From: Bacteroidales bacterium
GTDB taxonomy: Bacteria > Bacteroidota > Bacteroidia > Bacteroidales > Muribaculaceae
Assembly (NCBI GenBank): GCA_019415705.1
Contig: DXYS01000082.1
Location: 12,492-30,826 of the forward strand
DNA length: 18,335 nucleotides
Direction: 5' to 3'
Below are positions 7,943 through 14,384 of this stretch, one piece after another (position 1 is the stretch's first letter; every line of letters starts with the position of its first letter). Position numbers and translations under genes: made by a program. The notes under the pieces were generated by a model, which had not been told where the DNA came from, did not search any database, and saw only the letters and a list, made by a program, of their open reading frames with translations.

Positions 7943-8624
7943 AGCCGTAACCCGAGCGTGTAACGATATGGCGGCCGTAACGGCCGAGTTTCTGGCGCAG
8001 ACGCGTGATGTTGACATCGACCACACGGTCAACCACAACCACTTCCTCCGGCCATATGTCGCGCAGAAGCTCCTCGCGCGAGAACACGCGGCCGCGGTTA
8101 CGCAGAAGCAATGAGAGAATCTCGAACTCCTTGCGCGGCAGACGCACCTCCGCGCCGTCGACCGTACATGTCTTGCGCGACGGCACGACAGTCAGGCCGC
8201 CGCATTTGAGCTCCTCATCGGCAGTGCTGCGCGACGAGCCACGCACGCGACGCAGCACTGCGCGGACTCGAGCGAGCACATTCACAACCGAATATGGCTT
8301 GGTTATATAATCATCTGCCCCTAAATCGAGACCTTCGGCCATCTCGGCGTCATCGCCGCGTGCTGTCAGAAAGATAATCGGGATACCGGCCGTAGCCTCG
8401 CGTTTTTTGAGAATCGACGCGAGCTGCAGACCGCTTATATCGCCCATCATTATATCAAGCAAAATAAGGTCATAGACCGTCAGATCAAGCGTCAGCGCCT
8501 CCTCGGCGCTAAGAGCGATGTCTGTGTTGTAACCCGCCTCGTCAAGATTAAAGCGCAGCCCCTCACAGAGCGTCTCCTCGTCATCGACCACAAGTATGCG
8601 TCCTTTGCTGTCGTTATCTGTCAT
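7926..8624 (-). CDS. OmpR/PhoB-family DNA-binding response regulator
   Basis: Response regulator of 232 residues, the standard OmpR/PhoB length. Receiver domain (about 9-122): acidic pair D14/D15 in LVVDDEE, phospho-acceptor Asp57 in LILLDIMM, Thr87 in FLTARG and Lys109 in YITKPYS. The winged-helix effector domain (about 138-231) shows LPRKEFEILSLLLRN, then VDVNITRLRQKLG and the hairpin TRSGYGYGF. The ATG at 8624 is preferred because an upstream in-frame TTG at 8648 falls inside the -7 promoter element and so could not be in the message. The gene is translationally coupled to the kinase downstream. Target genes are unknown; the PiT gene behind the kinase is a reasonable candidate. Confidence 0.94.
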   Translation of the reverse strand: MTDNDSKGRILVVDDEETLCEGLRFNLDEAGYNTDIALSAEEALTLDLTVYDLILLDIMMGDISGLQLASILKKREATAGIPIIFLTARGDDAEMAEGLDLGADDYITKPYSVVNVLARVRAVLRRVRGSSRSTADEELKCGGLTVVPSRKTCTVDGAEVRLPRKEFEILSLLLRNRGRVFSREELLRDIWPEEVVVVDRVVDVNITRLRQKLGRYGRHIVTRSGYGYGFID

Positions 8625-8645
8625 ATAATGCTCACATTTATATCG

Positions 8646-8653
8646 CAAAGATA
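8646..8653 (-). promoter_or_regulatory. -7 element for the two-component operon
   Basis: Read on the minus strand, TATCTTTG is a perfect match to TAnnTTTG, 22 nt upstream of the regulator ATG at 8624. No TTTG lies at the expected 19-21 nt further upstream, so recognition may need an activator. The leader would be short. Confidence 0.5.
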
Positions 8654-8748
8654 ACTAAAAGCCGCCGTCTTCCCCGCCCTCCCGACAAAGTTTAATAAAA
8701 ACGTAACACTCAGCCCCTCGTTCTCACCACATTTTGCAAATTTTTCGC

Positions 8749-8756
8749 TAACTTTG
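8749..8756 (+). promoter_or_regulatory. -7 element for the parC operon
   Basis: TAACTTTG matches TAnnTTTG exactly and lies 31 nt upstream of the parC ATG at 8788. A TTTG (8732-8735) is present but only 13 nt away, short of the usual 19-21 nt. Transcription would start near 8762. Confidence 0.5.
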
Positions 8757-8787
8757 TGGTGAAAGCCTTAAAAACCATTCATTACAG

Positions 8788-11484
8788 ATGAGCGACGAAA
8801 ACGAGATAACTGAGCCCGAAGACGAGTTTAATGACAACAACGAGAATAACAAGGCGCCGGAGGTACTGAAACCTTATACGGCGCCGGCCGACGTGGTGCG
8901 CCACCAGTTGCGCGGCATGTATCAGAGCTGGTTCCTCGAATATGCCTCCTACGTCATCCTCGAGCGCGCCGTTCCACACATTGACGACGGCCTGAAACCT
9001 GTGCAGCGACGCATCCTGCACTCGATGAAGAAGCTCGACGACGGCAGTTTCAACAAGGTCGCCAACATCGTCGGCAACACGATGCAGTATCACCCTCACG
9101 GTGACGCGTCAATCAACGATGCGCTCGTGCAGCTTGGACAGAAAGACCTGCTCGTCGAGACTCAGGGCAACTGGGGCAACATCCTCACCGGAGCCTCGGC
9201 TGCCGCAGGCCGTTACATCGAGGCCCGTCTGTCGCAGTTCGCCTTGGAGACGCTTTACAATCCCAAGGTGACCGAGTGGACACCGAGCTATGACGGCCGC
9301 AGCCTCGAGCCGGTCACGCTGCCGTCAAAATTCCCGCTGCTGCTCGCACAGGGCGCCGAAGGCATCGCCGTAGGCCTCTCTTCTAAAATTCTGCCTCACA
9401 ATTTCAACGAAATAATCGACGCCGCCATCAGCTATCTCCACGGCGAGGATTTCGTGCTGCTGCCCGACTTCATCACCGGCGGCATGGCCGACGTCAGCCG
9501 CTACAACGACGGACGCCGCGGCGGCACGCTCAAAGTCAGAGCCAAAATCGAGAAAATCGACAACCGCACTCTCGCCATCACCGAGATACCCTTCGGCAAG
9601 ACGACGGGCGACGTCATCGACTCTATACTCAAGGCTTTCGAAAAAGGTAAAATCAAGATACGCAAGGTCGATGACAACACCGCCCAGACGGCACGCATCA
9701 TCGTCTATCTCATCCCCGGCACATCGTCTGACAAGGCTATCGACGCGCTCTACGCCTTCACCGACTGTGAAGTCAGCATATCGCCCAACTGCTGCGTCAT
9801 CTCCGAGCGCAAGCCACACTTCCTCGGCGTAAGTGACGTGCTGCGCCACTCCGTAGACCTGACCAAGCACATCCTCGAAACCGAGCTGCGCATAAAACTC
9901 GGCGAACTCGCCGAACAGAAACTCTTCGCATCGCTCGAAAAAATCTTCATAGCCGAGGGCATCTACAAAGACCGCGAATATGAAGAGGCCGTCGACATGG
10001 ACGCAGCCATCGCCCACATCGACAGCCGTTTCGACCCTTACAAGCCCGACCTGCTGCGCGAGCTGACGCGCGACGACATCGTGCGCCTGACCGAAATACA
10101 GATGAAACGCATCTTCCGTTTCAGCGCCGACGAGGCCGACCGCCGCATCGAGGCCTTGGACAAACAGATTGCCGAAATAAACGACAATCTCGAGCACATC
10201 GTCGACTACACTATAGCATGGTATCAGCGACTCAAGGATAAATACGGCGCCGCTTATCCGCGCCGCACGGTCATCCGCGGCTTTGATAATATTCAGGCTG
10301 CCACCGTCGCCGAGGCCAACGAGAAACTCTACATCAACCGCGAGGAAGGCTTTATCGGCACCGGTCTCAAAAAGGACGAGTTTGTGTGCAACTGCTCGTC
10401 GCTCGACGACATCATAATCTTCTACAAAGACGGTCGATACAAGGTCGTCAAGGTGCAGGAAAAGCTCTTCGTCGACAAAAACGTGCTATATGTCAATGTA
10501 TTCAAGCGCAACGATGAGCGCACAATCTATAACGTCATTTACCGCAACGGCGCGCCCGGCGCCCCATACTATATGAAGCGCTTCGCCGTCACAGGCGTCA
10601 CACGCGACAAGGTCTACAATCTGACCAAAGGCGAGCCCGGCTCACGTGTCATGTGGTTCTCGGCCAATCCCAACGGCGAGGCCGAGGTGGTCAAGGTTAC
10701 CCTCAAGCCCAAACAGCGCCTCAAGACGCTGCAGTTTGACATCGACTTCGCCAACCTCGCCATCAAGGGCAAGCAGTCGATGGGCAACCTTGTGACCAAA
10801 AACGAGGTGCACCGTTTCTCTCTCAAAGAGCACGGCGCGTCGACTCTCGGCGGCCGCGAGGTGTGGTTTGACCGCGACGTCATGCGCCTCAACTACGAGG
10901 GCCGCGGCGAATATCTCGGCGAGTTCTCGGGCAACGATCAGGTGCTCGTCATTTTGGACAACGGCGAGTACTACACCACAGGCTTCGACGCCACAAACCA
11001 CTACGAGGACAATGTGCTGCGCTTGGAAAAATTCCGTCCGAAGACAGTCTGGACCGCCATACTCAACGACGCCGACCAAGGCTATCCCTACATCAAACGC
11101 TTCTGTTTCGAGTCGTCGCAGCGCAAACAGCGCTATCTCGGTGAAAACGAGGCGTCGACGCTGATTGTGCTGAGTGACAAGCCCGGAGCTATGTTCCGCG
11201 TCACCTTTGCCGCTCCCGACGACTTCCGCGACCCGCTGACAGTCGACGCCGAGGAGTTTATCGCCGTCAAATCATTCAAGGCCAAGGGCAAACGTCTGAC
11301 GACCTTTGCCATCGACGCCATCGAGGAGCTTGAGCCAAAAGAGGTCGCCGAGACAGACGACGATGACACGGTCGCACCGACGGCCGACATTGATGACATC
11401 GGAGACGAAATCGACGCCGAAGAGCCCGACAAGTCTGACGACGAGGTGCGCGACGAAATCACTGGACAGCAACGCATTTTCTAA
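8788..11484 (+). CDS. parC: DNA topoisomerase IV subunit A (ParC)
   Basis: Type IIA topoisomerase breakage-reunion subunit, 898 residues; with ParE it decatenates and relaxes DNA. An acidic N-terminal stretch of about 25 residues precedes the catalytic core. The winged-helix active site has the DNA-linking Tyr143 in AGRYIEARL. The quinolone-determining region reads YHPHGDASINDALV (101-114), with Ala107 where E. coli GyrA has Ser83, and Asp111 at the Asp87 position. The motif LERAVPHIDDGLKPVQRRIL and the lack of a GyrA-box separate it from GyrA. The C-terminal beta-pinwheel region (about 520-840) is followed by a very acidic tail (about 845-890). parE is not in the window. The next gene begins 10 bp downstream, so parC probably leads a three-gene transcript. 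Confidence 0.93.
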   Translation: MSDENEITEPEDEFNDNNENNKAPEVLKPYTAPADVVRHQLRGMYQSWFLEYASYVILERAVPHIDDGLKPVQRRILHSMKKLDDGSFNKVANIVGNTMQYHPHGDASINDALVQLGQKDLLVETQGNWGNILTGASAAAGRYIEARLSQFALETLYNPKVTEWTPSYDGRSLEPVTLPSKFPLLLAQGAEGIAVGLSSKILPHNFNEIIDAAISYLHGEDFVLLPDFITGGMADVSRYNDGRRGGTLKVRAKIEKIDNRTLAITEIPFGKTTGDVIDSILKAFEKGKIKIRKVDDNTAQTARIIVYLIPGTSSDKAIDALYAFTDCEVSISPNCCVISERKPHFLGVSDVLRHSVDLTKHILETELRIKLGELAEQKLFASLEKIFIAEGIYKDREYEEAVDMDAAIAHIDSRFDPYKPDLLRELTRDDIVRLTEIQMKRIFRFSADEADRRIEALDKQIAEINDNLEHIVDYTIAWYQRLKDKYGAAYPRRTVIRGFDNIQAATVAEANEKLYINREEGFIGTGLKKDEFVCNCSSLDDIIIFYKDGRYKVVKVQEKLFVDKNVLYVNVFKRNDERTIYNVIYRNGAPGAPYYMKRFAVTGVTRDKVYNLTKGEPGSRVMWFSANPNGEAEVVKVTLKPKQRLKTLQFDIDFANLAIKGKQSMGNLVTKNEVHRFSLKEHGASTLGGREVWFDRDVMRLNYEGRGEYLGEFSGNDQVLVILDNGEYYTTGFDATNHYEDNVLRLEKFRPKTVWTAILNDADQGYPYIKRFCFESSQRKQRYLGENEASTLIVLSDKPGAMFRVTFAAPDDFRDPLTVDAEEFIAVKSFKAKGKRLTTFAIDAIEELEPKEVAETDDDDTVAPTADIDDIGDEIDAEEPDKSDDEVRDEITGQQRIF

Positions 11485-11494
11485 ACCTGCGGAG

Positions 11495-12358
11495 ATGAGA
11501 CTCAAACTATTGGCATCCGCCCTTACCGTCTGTCTGTCAATGACGGCACACGGCGGCGAGAACATCGACTCCGTGCGTCCGTTGCGTCCCGTTGCGGCAG
11601 CCTATACGCTCGAAATAGGTTCGGCCCATCTCGCCGACACATATCTGACGCCACTCAAATACACCGGGCAGCACTTTGCCCTCGCATATGAGCGTCTGCA
11701 GGCCATGCGCCATAATCCTGAACGCAACATCATGCAGTTGCGCGGCTCGCTCGGTATGAATCACTGTGAGAATCCGGCCCGCAACGCCACTATGTGGGAC
11801 CTCGCCCTCGACCTGTCGTGGAGCATGATGTGGCGATATGATATCGAGGCTGTCAGCGGCCTGCGTCTCGCATGGGGCGGCAACACCGGACTGCGCGCCG
11901 GAGCTATGTATCTCGCGCGCAACGGCAACAACCCCGTCGCCGCCAAGGGCGCGTGGACTATCGGCCTGACCGGTATGGCAACCTACAACCTGCGCCTCGG
12001 GCGTCTGCCCGTCACACTGCGCTATCAGCCGACACTGCCGCTGACCGGCGTCTTCTTCTCTCCCGATTACGGCGAACTCTACTACGAGATATATCTCGGC
12101 AACCACAGCGGACTCGTACACGCCGCGTGGCCCGGCAACTATTTTCGTCTCGACAACCTGCTGACGGCCGATCTGCGTTTCGGCGACACCGCCCTGCGCA
12201 TAGGCTATCACGGCGATATTTTCTCAAGCAAGGTCAACAACATCGTCACCCGACGCTTCACACACACGCTAAGCATCGGCGTCAGCGGCGAATGGCTCTC
12301 GCTCGGACGCAACGGCCGCATCGACCGCCGCGCACGCATAATCTCCGCTCTTTACTGA
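11495..12358 (+). CDS. DUF3316-like outer-membrane beta-barrel protein
   Basis: A 287-residue exported protein whose function I do not recognise. The ATG at 11495 is chosen because it opens a clear Sec signal peptide (MRLKLLASALTVCLSMTAHG) 10 bp after the parC stop; the frame extends upstream only inside parC. The mature part alternates short amphipathic strands with turns (for example AWGGNTGLRAGAMYLA, TIGLTGMATYNLRLG, TADLRFGDTALRIGYHG), as expected for an outer-membrane barrel. The segment EIGSAHLADTYLTPLKYTG near residue 40 is what I associate with DUF3316, a Bacteroidetes family of unknown role; this is recalled, not searched. Its stop overlaps the next start (TGATG), so it is coupled to the S41 lipoprotein. 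Confidence 0.7.
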   Translation: MRLKLLASALTVCLSMTAHGGENIDSVRPLRPVAAAYTLEIGSAHLADTYLTPLKYTGQHFALAYERLQAMRHNPERNIMQLRGSLGMNHCENPARNATMWDLALDLSWSMMWRYDIEAVSGLRLAWGGNTGLRAGAMYLARNGNNPVAAKGAWTIGLTGMATYNLRLGRLPVTLRYQPTLPLTGVFFSPDYGELYYEIYLGNHSGLVHAAWPGNYFRLDNLLTADLRFGDTALRIGYHGDIFSSKVNNIVTRRFTHTLSIGVSGEWLSLGRNGRIDRRARIISALY

Positions 12359-13383
12359 TGACACACCGATTTCTGACATACATATCGGCCACGATAATGA
12401 CGGCACTCACACTGGGCGGCTGTCACAAAATGGAGGACTGGGACAACGACCGAGAGGGTAATTTCGACGCCCTGTGGACAGTCGTCGACCAACATTATTG
12501 TTTCTTCGACGAGAAAGGCGTCGACTGGGATGAAGTCTACACGCGCTACCGTCCGTTGGTCAAGACCAAGATGGGCACACGCGAGTTTTTTGATCTCTGC
12601 GCCCAAATGCTCGACGAACTGCGCGACGGCCATGTCAACCTGAGCTCGTCGTTCGAGACCTCATATTACCGCCGCTGGTGGTCTGACTATCCTCAGAATT
12701 ACGACGAACGCCTCGTCGAGCAGTATTACTTCGGTTTCGACTACAAAACTGTCGGCACTATCGACTACGACGTCTTGGACGACGGCATCGGATACATGCG
12801 CTATCCGTCGTTCAGTGCGCCGGTCGGCGAAGGCGCCTTGGACGCTATTCTTGCCTACTTCAACCCCTGCCGCGGCCTGATTATCGACATCCGTGACAAC
12901 GGCGGAGGCTCGATGACCAATGTAGAGAGACTTGTTGCACGTTTCATTGACAGTCGCATCCTCGCCGGCTACATAAGCCACAAGACCGGCCCGGGCCATA
13001 ACGATTTCTCAGAGCCATACGCCTATTATTACGATCCTGCCGAGACGGGGCACGTGCGCTGGACCAAGCCTGTGGTCGTGCTGACCAACCGCTCGACATT
13101 CAGCGCCGCAAATAATTTCGTGTCTATCATGAAACTGCTTCCGCAGGTCAAAATCGTTGGCGCCACCACAGGCGGCGGCTCCGGCATGCCCTACTCGTCG
13201 GAGATACCCTGCGGCTGGGGAGTCAGAATGTCAGCCTGCCCCGTTTTAGACGCCGAGGGACACCCGACCGAAAACGGCATCGAGCCGTCTGCGGGCTGCG
13301 CCGTCGACCTCGACCCGACCGTCGCCCTTCAAGGCCGAGACACCATGCTCGACTTCGCCATCGCTCTGCTGCTCAGAGAGTAA
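12358..13383 (+). CDS. S41-family (tail-specific-protease-like) lipoprotein
   Basis: A 341-residue predicted lipoprotein with an S41 peptidase domain. The signal ends at a lipobox TLGGC with Cys22 as the lipidated residue, followed by the acidic stretch MEDWDNDRE, which may act as a Bacteroidetes surface-export tag (inference). An N-terminal helical region (about 34-90) ends in ELRDGHVNL. The protease core shows LIIDIRDNGGGS (174-185), the likely nucleophile Ser249 in LTNRSTFSAANNF, then GATTGGGSG and a C-terminal NGIEPS motif. I do not see a PDZ domain or the SxxxK-type lysine of CtpA with confidence, so activity is likely but not proven. Its ATG overlaps the preceding stop. Similar S41 lipoproteins are numerous in Bacteroidales, with mostly unknown substrates. 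Confidence 0.85.
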   Translation: MTHRFLTYISATIMTALTLGGCHKMEDWDNDREGNFDALWTVVDQHYCFFDEKGVDWDEVYTRYRPLVKTKMGTREFFDLCAQMLDELRDGHVNLSSSFETSYYRRWWSDYPQNYDERLVEQYYFGFDYKTVGTIDYDVLDDGIGYMRYPSFSAPVGEGALDAILAYFNPCRGLIIDIRDNGGGSMTNVERLVARFIDSRILAGYISHKTGPGHNDFSEPYAYYYDPAETGHVRWTKPVVVLTNRSTFSAANNFVSIMKLLPQVKIVGATTGGGSGMPYSSEIPCGWGVRMSACPVLDAEGHPTENGIEPSAGCAVDLDPTVALQGRDTMLDFAIALLLRE

Positions 13384-13423
13384 GGCGATATATAATTTTA
13401 AAATATCCATCATCGCTTAACAT

Positions 13424-14122
13424 ATGAAATATCCTGAATTTGAGGAATTGATTTCTCCTGAAAGGATGCAACGATATCTTACGGCCTGTAATTATAATAC
13501 ACAAAAGTCTATGACTTTATATCGTTATAATATCAGGCTCTCGCAAGAATTATTAGCTGTTGTAGGTTGTTTTGAAGTCGTTTTACGCAATAAAATCAAT
13601 AACCATTTCATATGCCAATTTGGAAACGACTGGCTCAGAGATTTGGTAGTACCGAATGGCAAGTTTTATTCAGATTATAGGGTTGATAAAACAAAAAAAA
13701 TCATACATAAAGCTTACGAAAGTCTACTAAAAACAAATACATATTCACATAATAAGCTTCTTTCGGAAATGAAGTTTGGCATTTGGAAATATATGTTTTC
13801 CAATATTCAATATGCTTTGACCAATCAAACTCTTCTGTCTATTTTTAAGAATAAACCTTTATCTAATAAGTTTTACCGATATGATAATACTTACATATTC
13901 AAGGAGCTTGACTACATAAACAATCTCCGAAATCGAATAGCACACCATGAACCAATTTGTTTTGGGAACGGAGCAAACCGTACATCTATCGATACATCAT
14001 ATGCACTAAATCGATACTCACGTATTTTGATCTTATTACGATGGCTTGGCGTAGATGGAAACTCATTGCTCTATGGTTTAGGCGATGTTATTGGTATTTG
14101 CAATAAGATTAATGCATTATAA
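13424..14122 (+). CDS. AbiF/AbiD-like abortive-infection protein (Abi_2 family, HEPN)
   Basis: A 232-residue soluble protein of the Abi_2 (PF07751) type. The segment LRNRIAHHEPI (168-178) is the family hallmark and contains a HEPN ribonuclease motif, R169-N170-x3-H174. Near the N terminus YNIRLSQELLAVVGCFEVVLRNKINNH matches the conserved first part of the family; it also holds an R55-x5-H61 spacing that might be a second HEPN-like motif or chance (split view: YNIRLSQELL, then FEVVLRNKINNH). AbiD/AbiF proteins block phage growth and are thought to be RNA-cutting toxins. The gene is strikingly AT-rich beside its neighbours, which points to horizontal acquisition. It begins 40 bp after the S41 gene with no obvious promoter of its own, and is followed by a structured non-coding segment. 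Family is confident; activity is inferred. Confidence 0.85.
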   Translation: MKYPEFEELISPERMQRYLTACNYNTQKSMTLYRYNIRLSQELLAVVGCFEVVLRNKINNHFICQFGNDWLRDLVVPNGKFYSDYRVDKTKKIIHKAYESLLKTNTYSHNKLLSEMKFGIWKYMFSNIQYALTNQTLLSIFKNKPLSNKFYRYDNTYIFKELDYINNLRNRIAHHEPICFGNGANRTSIDTSYALNRYSRILILLRWLGVDGNSLLYGLGDVIGICNKINAL

Positions 14123-14174
14123 CTAATAAATAAATTTAAAATTCAAGTTTTCGGCAAATAAATTCTTCTAAACC

Positions 14175-14206
14175 CTTGTTTTAATAATCAAAAGACATTA
14201 TTTTTG
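14175..14206 (+). promoter_or_regulatory. promoter downstream of the AbiF-like gene, reading into non-coding hairpins
   Basis: CTTG (14175-14178, one base from TTTG) is followed after exactly 20 nt by TATTTTTG (14199-14206), a perfect TAnnTTTG. Transcription would begin around 14211-14214, where no plausible reading frame follows on this strand. The surroundings are AT-rich, which raises the risk of a chance match. Confidence 0.45.
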
Positions 14207-14217
14207 CAATGTTTATT

Positions 14218-14257
14218 CCCGGTAGCCTCTGGTTTCAAGCTATCGGGTTTGGTTTTT
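14218..14257 (+). terminator. intrinsic-terminator-like hairpin after the AbiF-like gene
   Basis: CCCGGTAGC (14218-14226) pairs with GCTATCGGG (14239-14247) through nine pairs, one of them G-U, with a 12-nt loop. The tail TTTGGTTTTT (14248-14257) follows at once. It lies about 95 bp after the stop codon. It may end the AbiF transcript or be the 5' hairpin of a separate small RNA. Confidence 0.5.
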
Positions 14258-14312
14258 ATGGGGGATGCATAAAGGTTGTTTATCTGGTCTAATAAACTCC
14301 GATATACAGAAA

Positions 14313-14360
14313 GACGGTTTAACTATTATAGATTTATTTGTCTATAATAGTTAAACCGTC
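14313..14360. repeat. perfect 20-bp inverted repeat with 8-nt loop (likely bidirectional terminator or RNA stem)
   Basis: The arm at 14313-14332 (starts GACGGTTTAA, ends TTATAGA) is the exact reverse complement of 14341-14360, separated by TTTATTTG. It sits 24 bp beyond the stop codon of the convergent minus-strand gene. Neither side has a strong T tract; the minus strand continues TTTCTGT. A transcript from either strand would form a very stable 20-bp stem. Confidence 0.9.
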
Positions 14361-14384
14361 CATCACTTGTGGAAAGAGTGAGTG

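Larger units (their letters stand above)
14211..14360 (+). ncRNA. candidate structured RNA next to the AbiF-like gene
   Basis: This 150-nt stretch begins just after a promoter-like sequence and contains no convincing reading frame. It can form three consecutive hairpins: a 9-bp stem at 14218-14226/14239-14247 with one G-U pair, a 6-bp stem at 14278-14283/14292-14297, and a perfect 20-bp stem at 14313-14332/14341-14360. An AbiF-associated antitoxin RNA is one reading. The alternative is that the first hairpin, with its T-rich tail, ends the abiF message and the last ends the convergent gene. The 3' end is a guess. Confidence 0.3.

Noticed and set aside
7943..8038. N-terminal extension of the histidine kinase
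   Set aside because: Lies within the response regulator gene; the ATG at 7942 places the first membrane helix correctly.
9325..10197. 290-residue open frame opposite parC
   Set aside because: Long antisense frame produced by the codon bias of parC; the ParC frame has all active-site motifs.
11872..12357. N-terminal extension of the S41 lipoprotein inside the DUF3316-like gene
   Set aside because: Arg-rich out-of-frame translation of the upstream gene; the ATG at 12358 gives a proper lipoprotein signal.
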